Origin: Candidatus Enterocloster excrementipullorum
GTDB taxonomy: Bacteria; Bacillota; Clostridia; Lachnospirales; Lachnospiraceae
Length of the DNA: 64,000 bases
NCBI GenBank assembly: GCA_019119575.1
Contig: DWWT01000002.1
Span: 62,001-126,000 of the forward strand
Direction of reading: 5' to 3'
This document shows positions 45,885 to 54,302 of this stretch, piece after piece (position 1 is the first letter of the stretch; each line of letters opens with the position of its first letter). Position numbers and translations under genes: made by a program. The notes below the pieces were generated by a model. That model was not told the origin of the DNA. It worked only from the letters and a program-made list of their open reading frames with translations, and made no database searches.

Positions 45885-46526
45885 CTAATAGTTGATCCCC
45901 ACAATCGTCAGTTCTCCCTCATTTACAGCAAAAATAATATTTGCTTTGCTCCCGTCAGACAGAACAAAGCCTGCCATGCTGGGAGAAAGGGCATTCTCAT
46001 CTGCAGCGGCAACCGAATCCACCAGTTCCTGGGTAAAAATCTTGTCCGCTCCCAGGGCAAGGAACTCATCTCTGCTCTCCACCGGCGTTCCTCCGTCCTT
46101 GAAGCCCACATATACAGGGAATGCGGTCAGATCCGCCAGCTTCTCCAGGTTTTTCTCCGCTACCGCTGTTTTTATCTTTCCGGCAAATTCTGCCGCAGCA
46201 GCGCTGTCCACTGCAAAATTGTCCTCGTATCCTCCGGCTGCCGCCTCATTTTCTGCAGACTGCGCTTCTGTCTGTGCCCCGGTCTCCTGCTGGGTTTGGG
46301 CCGGCTGGGTTTCCTTTGCTTCTGATGCTTCTTCCGTTTCTTCCGGCAGGTTCTCCTCCTGGGCGGTGGTCTCTTCTGTCTCCTCCGTCTCTATCTCAAT
46401 TGTCTCCTGCTCTGCTGTCTCCTCAATGGATTCCATGGGTGCGGTCTCCTGCTCTGCGCTCTGTCCGCATCCGGCTGCCAGAAGTCCCATCGCTATCACC
46501 GCTGCCAATACTTTCATTTTTTTCAT
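45885..46526 (-). CDS. Hypothetical lipoprotein
   Basis: A 213-residue protein with a lipobox (GLLAAGC, Cys near 20), a very Glu/Thr-rich linker (residues 25-95), and a small C-terminal domain (FAGKIKTAVAEKNLEKLADLTAFPVYVGFKDGG, EGELTIVGINY) of the fold often seen in short secreted clostridial proteins. No enzymatic motif is evident. It is one of three adjacent exported-protein genes. Confidence 0.75.
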   Translation of the reverse strand: MKKMKVLAAVIAMGLLAAGCGQSAEQETAPMESIEETAEQETIEIETEETEETTAQEENLPEETEEASEAKETQPAQTQQETGAQTEAQSAENEAAAGGYEDNFAVDSAAAAEFAGKIKTAVAEKNLEKLADLTAFPVYVGFKDGGTPVESRDEFLALGADKIFTQELVDSVAAADENALSPSMAGFVLSDGSKANIIFAVNEGELTIVGINY

Positions 46527-46555
46527 AATGTTTTACCTCTCTTTGCTTTTCATTT

Positions 46556-47481
46556 TTATGTTAATGCGCCGTCTGTTCCCGGCGTAAACATCTTAGGTTC
46601 TGTCAGCATACTGCCATCCTGCTGAAGATAATACGTTTTTCCATCAATCTGAATGAAGCCCCGTTCCATGATTCCGGTCTCAGGGTTTAGATAATACCAT
46701 TTTCCCTGATCCAGAAGCCAGCCGGTTGCCTTTGTTCCGTCTGCATGATAATACACCCACACGGCATCCGCGGTTTGTTCCTCCCCGCCTTCTAGAGCGT
46801 GTTTGAAAATTGCTTTCTGCCAGATGTGCGTTCCACTTTGTGGGACACCGAAGGCGCCCTTTAGGAGTTTGGGGCCGAATAAAGGAGGCGCAGTGGGCTG
46901 CGCTGACTGAATTCGGCCCCAAGATACCGCAAAGTGGGGCGTGCAGATGGCGGGAATGAATTTTCAAACACGCTCTAGCTTCCATCCGCCCTGGCTCTGC
47001 ACAGTTTCGTCCTGCTCCGGGCCATACGGCGGGAACATCATGATTTTCTGCGCATTTCCCTGTGCATCCGGCCAGACCAGGCACCAAGCGCCCTCAAAAA
47101 TTGACTGGGGATACAGCATATTTCTCGTCAGATACGGGAATACCGTGCACGTATCGGAAACCCAATAGCTGCTCCCGTCGCTGGCGTTTATCTGACGCCC
47201 GCCGCTCCGCTGCGCCATGGAGGCAACCTGAATATAATGAGGCGCCGTCCCGTCTTCCGGGATATTCGTCAAAATCACGGATGCTGCCGCCTGAGGCGGA
47301 ATGCTTGCCATCACAGCTGGCCCCGCGTATGCATATACCGCGTCTCTGTTTTTTCCGATACGGTTCCCTGAACCATAACCGGCGGCAGGTACGTTTCCTG
47401 GGCCCCGGCGGATGTCATGGCCGCCCCTGCGGCCATGGCAAAGATACTCACTGCTAACACTGCCTTCTTGTAAATCTTCAT
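46556..47481 (-). pseudogene. Exported cell-wall-binding protein, broken by a frameshift and a MITE
   Basis: The gene starts at 47481 (GGAGGAAAAGGG ahead of ATG) with a signal peptide (KKAVLAVSIFAMAAGAAMTSAGA). At a run of six A on the minus strand (47349-47354) the frame shifts by one; adding one A restores the frame into AVYAYAGPAVMASIPPQ. The protein then runs to GGWK, where a 187-bp inverted-repeat element interrupts it. The C-terminal cell-wall-binding repeat resumes beyond (WLLDQGKWYYLNPETG, GFIQIDGKTYYLQQDGS). The intact protein probably bound choline or glucan in the wall. Confidence 0.8.
46792..46978. mobile_element. MITE-like inverted-repeat element, 187 bp
   Basis: A perfect 20-bp inverted repeat (46792-46811 and 46959-46978) bounds the element. 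Removing one CTAG flank and the core restores the host reading frame (K-L-E-G), so CTAG is probably the target duplication and AGCGTGTTTGAAAATT the true end. Internal inverted arms (CCACTTTG/CAAAGTGG; TTGGGGCCGAAT with its complement) make the whole element foldable into one long hairpin. It has no ORF. Confidence 0.85.
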
Positions 47482-47505
47482 CCCTTTTCCTCCAAATAAT
47501 CCTTA

Positions 47506-48177
47506 TTACTTCAGCTCTCCCACAGCAGGCTGAAAGCTGATTGTCAAAATATCCGCCATCTGGTTCATACCGGCGGCCATTCCGTCCGCTGTCCATCTGG
47601 TATTTTTGCTTCCGCCCTCTGAGACGCCTGCATCCTTCGTGGGCTCAGCGCCCATCATATCCGTAACCCGGTTTTCCCACTCTTTTGCTTCCTCGTCCGT
47701 GACCTGGCGTTCTCCGCCCACAATCCAGATGGAAACGGACTCTACCGTTTTGTCCTCCCCGCAGGTGGTAAATACCTTATACGTATCCCCATATAAATCA
47801 ACCTGGTAATTTCTTCCAATATAGAAGGATTTATCCGCTGTCCAGTTTTCCTCTCCTCCGCCGAACAAATCCGCGGTTTCCTCATCCTTCATGCCCACCA
47901 TAGCTGCCACATCTTTCAGCTGGGCGGACTGGCTTTCTTCCGCCTGTTCCTGGGGTTCTGCTTGCACATTTTCCTGGGACTCCGCCGCAGTTTCCCCCTG
48001 GGTTTCCGCCGGTGTCTGCTCCGTGGTCTCTGCCGCGGTCTGCTCTTTAGTCTCTTCCCGGCTCTCCGCCCGGACAGCCGCCGGCTGTGAAGCCGCTGCT
48101 TCTGCCTGACCGCCGCAGCCCGCCATAAGGCACACGGCACATCCTGTTAAGAGTAAATGCTTCCACTTCCTTTTCAT
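47506..48177 (-). CDS. Hypothetical lipoprotein
   Basis: A 223-residue protein with a lipobox (CLMAGC, Cys near 21), an extended Glu/Gln/Thr/Ala-rich linker to about residue 85, and a C-terminal domain (VAAMVGMKDEETADLFGGGEENWTADKSFYIGRNYQVDLYGD). The domain has no name that I recognise. It lies immediately downstream of the anti-sigma gene, so it may be part of the sigma factor's own operon. Confidence 0.75.
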   Translation of the reverse strand: MKRKWKHLLLTGCAVCLMAGCGGQAEAAASQPAAVRAESREETKEQTAAETTEQTPAETQGETAAESQENVQAEPQEQAEESQSAQLKDVAAMVGMKDEETADLFGGGEENWTADKSFYIGRNYQVDLYGDTYKVFTTCGEDKTVESVSIWIVGGERQVTDEEAKEWENRVTDMMGAEPTKDAGVSEGGSKNTRWTADGMAAGMNQMADILTISFQPAVGELK

Positions 48178-48194
48178 AATTCTGTCCTCCGCTT

Positions 48195-49049
48195 TTATCC
48201 TCTTTTAACTTCAAATTCCTGCTGCCCTTCACTTCCGGGCGCAATCTCATATTTTTCAAATACAATCACCGGATTGCCCGCTTCGTTCATATAAAATGCG
48301 GTGTCTGCATCAATTCCCTCAAAGGAATCGAAGTATACGGCGCCGTCCGCGGTTCTCTCTTCCATCTGCCTGCGGATTTCCGCATCCGCAATCTCCTTGT
48401 AATTCGCTCCCAGAATGTCCTCCAGGGTCACCAGCGTTCCCTTTTCCAGATCGAAATTATAATACTTTGTCTGGTTGTAGGCGCTGCTCCAATTCTGCGT
48501 CCCTATAATGGCGAGAGACAGGTATTGATCTGTCTGGGACTTAACCTCGTACCAGACCCGAATTTCGATATTGTGAGCCGCCCACTCTTCCTCGGTTCCC
48601 CCGGTCTCCAGAAATGCCTTCCTGTATTCTGCGACTGTTGTTTTCGCCTCCTCGGCATACTGCTCGCACAGGCGAAGAATTTCCTCATTAACAGACTGTT
48701 CCAGACCCTTAAAATCTTCCGAAATCATTTCCACACTGGGAATTTCCACAGATATCTTTAAGGCATCCTCTTCCGTCTGATAGGAGCGGAAGGTCAAAAC
48801 CCGTGCCACCGCCCCGATGACCGGAAGGTTTCCCGCGGTCTCCGCGAATGATGTGCTGGTATTTAACGCTGTGGTAAACAAAACCACAGCTGCGGCCGCG
48901 GCCGCTGTCCCTCCGCGAACCCTGCGGAAGAACAAAATCTTTTTTCTCTTTCGATCCGCTTTTTTTATCTCCATCTGAATCCGCTCGGACAATTCGCTCG
49001 GAATCGCCGTCTCATCATATGTCTTCTTCGCGTCCTGCAATGTCCTCAT
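48195..49049 (-). CDS. RsiV-like anti-sigma factor (DUF3298-type)
   Basis: A 284-residue single-pass membrane protein. A short cytoplasmic N-terminal region (RTLQDAKKTYDETAIPSELSERIQMEIKKADRKRK) is followed by one helix near 46-66, and the extracytoplasmic domain reads as DUF4163/DUF3298 (VEIPSVEMISEDFKGLEQSVNEEIL, YYNFDLEKGTLVTLEDIL, AFYMNEAGNPVIVFEKYEIAPGSEG). In RsiV of other Firmicutes this domain binds lysozyme, and cleavage then frees SigV. The start overlaps the sigma gene stop by 4 bp. Confidence 0.85.
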   Translation of the reverse strand: MRTLQDAKKTYDETAIPSELSERIQMEIKKADRKRKKILFFRRVRGGTAAAAAAVVLFTTALNTSTSFAETAGNLPVIGAVARVLTFRSYQTEEDALKISVEIPSVEMISEDFKGLEQSVNEEILRLCEQYAEEAKTTVAEYRKAFLETGGTEEEWAAHNIEIRVWYEVKSQTDQYLSLAIIGTQNWSSAYNQTKYYNFDLEKGTLVTLEDILGANYKEIADAEIRRQMEERTADGAVYFDSFEGIDADTAFYMNEAGNPVIVFEKYEIAPGSEGQQEFEVKRG

Positions 49050-49534
49050 ACATCTACCTCCTGAATATTCACCTTCAGCTGACGCAGACCGCGGTAGAGC
49101 CGTGCCTTTACTGTATTTAGGTTCATCTCCATGATCTGCGCAATTTCCTTTAATGACAGTTCCTCAAAAAACCGCAGCTTAATGATTGTCTGCGTATCGC
49201 CGTCCAGGCGATTTATCGAATCATACAAGTCATCCTGAATCTCAAACCCTTTTTCCTCATAGTGGGCTTCCTCCTGATCCGTTTCCCCCAGGGTCATCCG
49301 TTTCCTTTCCTTTATAAATAACAGGCTCTCATTCACCAGTATCCGGTAAAACCAGGTGCTTATCGCCCCTTCATTCCGTATTCCTCCGTAATTCTCCAGG
49401 GCCTTGCACACTGCGTTCTGCACCACATCCAGTGCATCCTCCCGGTTCCGGACATAGCTGTAAGCCAGACGGTAAAATTTATTCTGATTTTCCACAATGT
49501 AAGCTACTATATAATCATACAGGTCCTGCTTCAT
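49046..49534 (-). CDS. ECF-type RNA polymerase sigma factor (SigV-like)
   Basis: A 162-residue sigma-70-like ECF factor with region 2 (FYRLAYSYVRNREDALDVVQNAVCKALENY) and region 4 (DTQTIIKLRFFEELSLKEIAQIMEMNLNTVKARLYRGLRQLK). The start at 49534 has GAGAGG 8 nt upstream. It is coupled to the RsiV-like gene, suggesting a cell-envelope or lysozyme response. A TGCAAC element upstream could be an ECF -35, but I cannot place a convincing -10. Confidence 0.9.
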   Translation of the reverse strand: MKQDLYDYIVAYIVENQNKFYRLAYSYVRNREDALDVVQNAVCKALENYGGIRNEGAISTWFYRILVNESLLFIKERKRMTLGETDQEEAHYEEKGFEIQDDLYDSINRLDGDTQTIIKLRFFEELSLKEIAQIMEMNLNTVKARLYRGLRQLKVNIQEVDV

Positions 49535-49609
49535 TTCCATTTCCTCTCAGCGCTGTTTGTTCTTTCTGTCTTATAGATTATTTTAGACAGAAAAAAGTTG
49601 CATGAAAAT

Positions 49610-49629
49610 AGGGACTTAAAAAAGTCCCT
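49610..49629 (-). terminator. Terminator after the CydC-like gene
   Basis: A perfect 8-bp inverted repeat, AGGGACTT (49610-49617) and AAGTCCCT (49622-49629), lies downstream of the exporter genes and just before the SigV-like transcript. On the minus strand it is followed by ATTTTC. Confidence 0.7.
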
Positions 49630-49662
49630 GAAAAATCCCGTATTTCCGACAGTTTCGCCTTC

Positions 49663-51318
49663 TCACAGCTCCACAATCCGATCGCACCCGGTCAGGGTGG
49701 ACGGCCGGTGGGAAACAATCAAAAGCATCTTGTCCGCACATTCTTCACGGAGCGTCCGGAGGAGCTCCTTCTCATGCAGCACATCCAGGCTGCTGGTGGG
49801 CTCGTCCATGACAATCACATCCGGCTCCGTCAGCATGACCCGCGCAATGCCCACCCGCTGGCGTTCCCCTCCGGAGAGCCGGGCCCCCATCTGGCCCATC
49901 TGGGTATCATAGCCATCGGGCAGGGTGATGATAAAGTCATGGATTCCCGCCCGCCGGGCCGCCCTCTCAATTTCCTCCCGGGAGGCGTCCGGCTTTCCGA
50001 TGGCAATATTCTCCGCAATGCTCCCGTCAAACAAAAAGGTGTCCTGCTCCAGCACGGCAATTCTTTGGCGCAGTTCCTTTAAAGAAATCTCTTCAATGGG
50101 AATATCGTTCACCCGGATCTGCCCGCTCCGGCAGTTCCAGAAGCGCAAGAGCAGCCGCAGAACCGTGGATTTTCCGATGCCGCTCTCCCCCACAATGCCC
50201 AGCTTCTCATTTCCGGAGACAATCAGGTTAAAATCCTTGAGAATGGGCCGCCCCGAATCCGGATAAGAAAATCCCACGTGATCAAATTCCAGCTTCCGGA
50301 TGGGCCCGCAGGTTCTGGGGTTCTTCGGTTCCACAACCTCGGGCTGCGTATCCTCGATGAGAAACAGCCGCTCCGCCGCGGCGTAGGCCTCCAGCAGGCT
50401 GGATACCACCATGGTCAGAGACTGGGTGGAGGAAAAGGAAGCCGCCGCCACAAAAGAGAGGATGACCGTTCCCACCGGATGGGACGTGCCCCTGGCCGCA
50501 AGGAAGGAGGCTGCCCCTATGATCAGAATCCGGGCCAGATACACGAAGAACGTGGGAGCCGAAGAGACGGTCTGCTGGTGGATCGTCAGGGCATGGGCCT
50601 GCCGGTTGATCTCCCGGTTTTTCTCCCGAACCATCTGAAGCCGCCGGTGGCCATACCCGAATATCTGGATGTCCTTCAGACCGTATACGCTCTCCAGCAC
50701 CAGAGATTTCATTTCTCCCAGCCGGGTGCGGTAGCGCATTCCCACGCCCCGTCCGGCCCTTATGGCGATGAGGGGAAAGACCACGCTGACGATGAGATAC
50801 ACCGGAAGAAGCACCGCCGCAAACAGGGGATTAAACGAGACCGCCAGTCCCAGGGTAACGCAGGGCAGGATAATCACCGTGAACATTGGCCCAATGGTGT
50901 GGGCAAAAAAGTATTCGATGGTTTCAATATCCGACACCGCGATATTTAAAATGTCTCCCTTCTCCCGGTCCATCAGGCAGGCGGGAGCCAGGCTGCGGAT
51001 GGTCTCATACAGGTGCACCCGCATGCTGGCCAAAAGCCCATAGGCCCCGGCGTGAGAGACCACGCCCTCCACATAGCGGCAGGCCACAATCAGGGCCGCC
51101 GACAGGACCATCAGGCCGCCGTACAGAAGGGGACTTCCCCCCGCCATCCCTGCGCAGGAGAGAAGAAGCAGGGCCCCGAAGCCCATGAGCCCCATCTGGG
51201 ACAGATTTCCCACAATGCTGGCCAGTGTGGAGAGAGCCAGCGTTCCCTTCACCGGCGCCGCAATTTTCAGAAGGCGCCCGGTCATCTCCCAAATGGAATA
51301 TTGAAAACGCTTACGCAT
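49663..51318 (-). CDS. ABC exporter half-transporter, CydC-like
   Basis: A 551-residue protein with six membrane helices (residues about 15-300) fused to an ATPase. It has Walker A GESGIGKSTVLRLLLRFW, signature LSGGERQRVGIARVML, Walker B VIVMDEPTSSLD and H-loop VSHRPSTL. It pairs with the half-transporter at 51311, as in CydDC exporters of thiols or in peptide and antibiotic exporters. The start at 51318 has AAGGAGGG upstream and overlaps the partner's stop by 8 bp. No cydAB oxidase genes are in the window, so the substrate is open. Confidence 0.9.
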   Translation of the reverse strand: MRKRFQYSIWEMTGRLLKIAAPVKGTLALSTLASIVGNLSQMGLMGFGALLLLSCAGMAGGSPLLYGGLMVLSAALIVACRYVEGVVSHAGAYGLLASMRVHLYETIRSLAPACLMDREKGDILNIAVSDIETIEYFFAHTIGPMFTVIILPCVTLGLAVSFNPLFAAVLLPVYLIVSVVFPLIAIRAGRGVGMRYRTRLGEMKSLVLESVYGLKDIQIFGYGHRRLQMVREKNREINRQAHALTIHQQTVSSAPTFFVYLARILIIGAASFLAARGTSHPVGTVILSFVAAASFSSTQSLTMVVSSLLEAYAAAERLFLIEDTQPEVVEPKNPRTCGPIRKLEFDHVGFSYPDSGRPILKDFNLIVSGNEKLGIVGESGIGKSTVLRLLLRFWNCRSGQIRVNDIPIEEISLKELRQRIAVLEQDTFLFDGSIAENIAIGKPDASREEIERAARRAGIHDFIITLPDGYDTQMGQMGARLSGGERQRVGIARVMLTEPDVIVMDEPTSSLDVLHEKELLRTLREECADKMLLIVSHRPSTLTGCDRIVEL

Positions 51319-53131
51319 GAACGGCTCCCTCCTTTCCCGCACGCCCCGGACCGCCGCAGCCGTTTCCTTGTTTTTCCGGCACGGCGTGCTCTTCTCCCTG
51401 TCTCTCCAGCTCGGCCTGCTCTTCCACCAGCCGCCGGTACAGGCCGTGATGCTTCATCAGCTCCCCATGGCCGCCCTCCTCGGCAATCCGCCCGTTCTCC
51501 AGGACGTAAATCCGCCCCGCGTTCTGAATCGTGGAGAGGCGGTGGGAGATAATAATGAGCGTCCGGGTCTGGGCCAGCTCGTCGATGCAGTTCCAGATTT
51601 CCCGCTCGCTCTCCAAATCCACGCTGGACGTGGACTCGTCAAATATAATGTATTCCGCCCGGCACAGAAGCGCCCTGGCGATTCCCATCTTCTGCCGCTG
51701 TCCGCCCGACAGCTTGCTTCCCCCATCCCCGATAGCCGTGTCCAGGCCCTGGGGCTGGGCGAGCACCCAATCTTTCAGCCGCACATCCTCCAGCGCCGCA
51801 AGAAGCTCTTCGTCGGAAGCTTCCGGGGCGGCAATCCGCAGATTCTCCCCGATGGTTCCGGAAAAAAGGCTCACAGTCTGGGGAACCATGATGACCCGCT
51901 TTCTGAGTTCCTCCGGGGTATAGCTGGTATAATCCCGGCCCTCCAAAAGAATCCGGCCCTTCTCCACATCATAAAAGCGCATCAGAAGGCCGGCAATGGT
52001 GGATTTCCCGCTCCCGGAAAGCCCCACCAGGGCAGTCGTCTGTCCCCTGGGAATATCCAGAGACACATCCCGCAGCGCAGCCTTCCGGCCCTGGTACGCA
52101 TAGGACACATGCTCTAAGCGGATGCCGTCATACGCATCCGGCTCTGTCCCAAGCTCCGGATGATAGGGACGGCTTGTGTCAATCGCCAGAAGCTTCTCCA
52201 CCTTATCCGCAGCGGAAACGCCTGCCAGGGCGGAGTGGGTTGCGTTCATAAGCTGACGCACAGCCCCGAAAAATCCATAGGCGAGCAGAAGCACCATAAG
52301 CGCATCGGAAAATGCTATCTTTCCCGCAGCCAGTTCCCACGCCGCAATTGCCCCGGCGGCGGCCACGGCCCCGTAGATCAGCCCGTCTGTCAGAAGAAAG
52401 GACGAGAAATTCACCTTCATCACGTCCATGATTTTGTTGTTGAAATTTGTGGATTTCTCTTCCAGAACCCGGGTGCGGTCCTCGTCCCTGTCAAAGAGCT
52501 TCAGCGTGGTGAGCCCCCGCACGCTCTCCAGGTAATATCCGGTCAGATCCTCCAAGCTGTTCCAGTATTCCGTCTTCAGCTTTTCAATGTGCCCCCGGAA
52601 CACATTGTTTACCGGGAGAAGGATAAAGGACACGGCAAAGAGCAGCAGCGCCGGAACGAGCGCGATGTCCCTCAGCTGAAAAAACAGGTAAATCGGAGCC
52701 AGCAGAGAATAGATAAGGCCCGGCAGATATTTGCTGTAGTAGACCTGCATGGATTCCACCCCATCCACGGAAGATGTGATGGCGGACACCGGCCCCATCT
52801 TCTCAATATTTCCCACATCCAGCGTCAGCACCTTGGAAAAAATACCGGTGCGCAGGGACTGCCGGGCCTTCGCCGTGCAGCGGTACTCCGCCTCCCCGGT
52901 GAGAAGCTCCGCAGCCAGAACAAATACCGCGGTGACAAGGGCCGCGCGCACCGCCTGCCAGGCCCCCGCCGCGGTGAGCTCCGGCGAAGCGATATTACCC
53001 AAAAAACCGGAGATAATCCGCGCAAAGGCCGCTGTCCCCGCCAGCACCGCCAGCTTGAGCCCCGCAATGACAAAAATCCATCCCCACAGCCCTTTGGCCA
53101 TGCGGATGAGCGTTCGATTCAGTAAAAGCAT
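51311..53131 (-). CDS. ABC exporter half-transporter, CydD-like
   Basis: A 606-residue six-helix transmembrane domain fused to an ATPase. It has Walker A GLSGSGKSTIAGLLMRFYD near 375, signature LSGGQRQKMGIARALL, Walker B YIIFDESTSSVD, in which a Ser replaces the usual Pro/Ala, and ISHRLSTIQ. The last 30 residues are Gly/Glu-rich and variable. It forms a heterodimer with the product of 49663 and is transcribed from the promoter at 53253. Confidence 0.9.
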   Translation of the reverse strand: MLLLNRTLIRMAKGLWGWIFVIAGLKLAVLAGTAAFARIISGFLGNIASPELTAAGAWQAVRAALVTAVFVLAAELLTGEAEYRCTAKARQSLRTGIFSKVLTLDVGNIEKMGPVSAITSSVDGVESMQVYYSKYLPGLIYSLLAPIYLFFQLRDIALVPALLLFAVSFILLPVNNVFRGHIEKLKTEYWNSLEDLTGYYLESVRGLTTLKLFDRDEDRTRVLEEKSTNFNNKIMDVMKVNFSSFLLTDGLIYGAVAAAGAIAAWELAAGKIAFSDALMVLLLAYGFFGAVRQLMNATHSALAGVSAADKVEKLLAIDTSRPYHPELGTEPDAYDGIRLEHVSYAYQGRKAALRDVSLDIPRGQTTALVGLSGSGKSTIAGLLMRFYDVEKGRILLEGRDYTSYTPEELRKRVIMVPQTVSLFSGTIGENLRIAAPEASDEELLAALEDVRLKDWVLAQPQGLDTAIGDGGSKLSGGQRQKMGIARALLCRAEYIIFDESTSSVDLESEREIWNCIDELAQTRTLIIISHRLSTIQNAGRIYVLENGRIAEEGGHGELMKHHGLYRRLVEEQAELERQGEEHAVPEKQGNGCGGPGRAGKEGAVHA

Positions 53132-53252
53132 TCTGGGTTTCCTCTTTCCGTATTTCCTCCCCCTTCCCCTGTGGAGAAGGGATTGTATACTGTATATTTA
53201 TCCTGAAAGTCCCGCCGCCCACAGGCGGCATGCAGGTTTACTCTAAAGCCTA

Positions 53253-53281
53253 AGTATAGTTAGTTTTTTCTGACTCGTCAA
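53253..53281 (-). promoter_or_regulatory. Promoter of the CydDC-like exporter genes
   Basis: On the minus strand TTGACG (53276-53281) and TATACT (53253-53258) have a 17-bp spacer, about 120 nt before the ATG. Confidence 0.82.
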
Positions 53282-53454
53282 GAGAGGAAACGTGAAACCC
53301 GCAGGCGTAACCCCCGCGGGCAGTACACGGCCTGCGGCAGCAGTTCCAAGCGGCGCATTCCCCAAGGCTCGGAGCACAGCACAGATCTTCCTTCCTGCGC
53401 CAAATCTTAGAGCTTCCTCCCTGCGCCTTGTTTTTTTCATTCTCCCGAAATATA
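53282..53454. other. Intergenic region between the exporter and two-component operons
   Basis: This stretch holds no convincing ORF. It contains small GC-rich palindromes around 53290-53345 and, at its right end, the promoter of the response regulator. Together with flanking promoters and repeats the gene-free span is about 500 bp (53132-53630). Confidence 0.7.
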
Positions 53455-53456
53455 AT
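53428..53456 (+). promoter_or_regulatory. Promoter of the two-component/ABC operon
   Basis: TTGTTT (53428-53433) and TATAAT (53451-53456) are spaced by 17 bp. The -10 directly abuts the first tandem repeat, so the repeats lie in the 5' leader. Confidence 0.75.
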
Positions 53457-53620
53457 ACCCTAAAGGGCATACCGTAACTTAGGCCCTTCGGGCAGGCGCG
53501 CTTCGCACGATAAGGTATACCCTAAAGGGCACACCGTAACTTAGGCCCTTCGGGCGGGCGCGCTTCGCACGATAAGGTATACCCTAAAGGGCACACCGCA
53601 ATTCAGGCCCTTCGGGCAGG
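53455..53620 (+). repeat. 62-bp tandem repeat, 2.7 copies, in the 5' leader
   Basis: Copies begin at 53455, 53517 and 53579, an exact 62-bp period. Copies 1 and 2 differ at only a few positions; copy 3 stops after CTTCGGGCAGG, which runs straight into the ribosome binding site AGGAGG of the response regulator. Each unit has foldable pieces: CCCTAAAGGG, GCCCTTCGGGC and GCGCGCTTCGCACG. A single related copy is at 4495-4556. Confidence 0.92.
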
Positions 53621-53630
53621 AGGAACACAT

Positions 53631-54302
53631 ATGATCGAGGTATATTACGCGGAAGACGATGAAATCATCGCGCAATCTGTCAAAGAATATCTGGAAGAGA
53701 AAAACTGCCGGGTGACCACATTCGGAACCCTCGCTGCGCTCCGAAGCGCGCTGAAAAGCCGCATCCCCACAATTCTTTTGCTGGACTGGAATATGCCGGA
53801 CGGGCAGGGAAGCGAATTGTGCCGCTGGATACGAGAACGCCGGGCGGATCTTCCGATTATCTTCCTGACGGTCCGCGGCGATTCCCACGATATTGTCTCC
53901 GGCTTTCAATACGGCGCGGACGATTACGTTGTGAAGCCCTTTGCCCTCGCTGTCCTCCATTCCCGCATGCTGGCCCTGCTCCGCCGGGCCGGGAATACCG
54001 GCGAATCAAAACTGTTCTGCGACGACCTTGTTCTGGACAAAGAAAAAATGGCAGTCTACCACGGGCAGAAGGAGATACCGGTAAGCCAGCCGGAATATCG
54101 TCTGCTCCTGCTATTGCTGGAGAATAAGGGAAAGACGATTACCAGAAATCAGCTTTTGGAGGAGGTCTGGGACAGCGGCGGAAATTATGTAAATGACAAC
54201 ACATTAACCGTCACAATGAAACGGCTGCGGGAAAAACTTCACAATCCGCCCTGTCTGAAAACAATCCGCAGCTTTGGCTACCGCATGGAGGATACACTAT
54301 GA
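53631..54302 (+). CDS. OmpR-family response regulator
   Basis: A 223-residue regulator: receiver with EDD at residues 8-10, phospho-acceptor Asp near 52 in LLLDWNMPDG, and Lys in YVVKPFALAV; winged helix with ITRNQLLEEVWDSGGNYVNDNTLTVTMKRLREKL and IRSFGYRME. This type commonly controls a neighbouring ABC transporter for antimicrobial peptides. Its stop overlaps the kinase start by 4 bp. The leader is made of the tandem repeats. Confidence 0.95.
   Translation: MIEVYYAEDDEIIAQSVKEYLEEKNCRVTTFGTLAALRSALKSRIPTILLLDWNMPDGQGSELCRWIRERRADLPIIFLTVRGDSHDIVSGFQYGADDYVVKPFALAVLHSRMLALLRRAGNTGESKLFCDDLVLDKEKMAVYHGQKEIPVSQPEYRLLLLLLENKGKTITRNQLLEEVWDSGGNYVNDNTLTVTMKRLREKLHNPPCLKTIRSFGYRMEDTL

Noticed and set aside
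47345-47360. Programmed -1 ribosomal frameshift at the six-A run
   Set aside because: The heptamer A AAA AAC is present but not in the required zero-frame phase, and the gene is also split by a MITE, so mutation is more likely. Transcriptional slippage remains open.
49540-49600. ECF promoter TGCAAC for the SigV-like operon
   Set aside because: A plausible -35 is present, but no matching CGTC-type -10 lies at the right distance, so I did not annotate it.
53455-53620. CRISPR array
   Set aside because: The period is regular, but the units are contiguous with no variable spacers, there are under three copies, and no cas genes are in the window.
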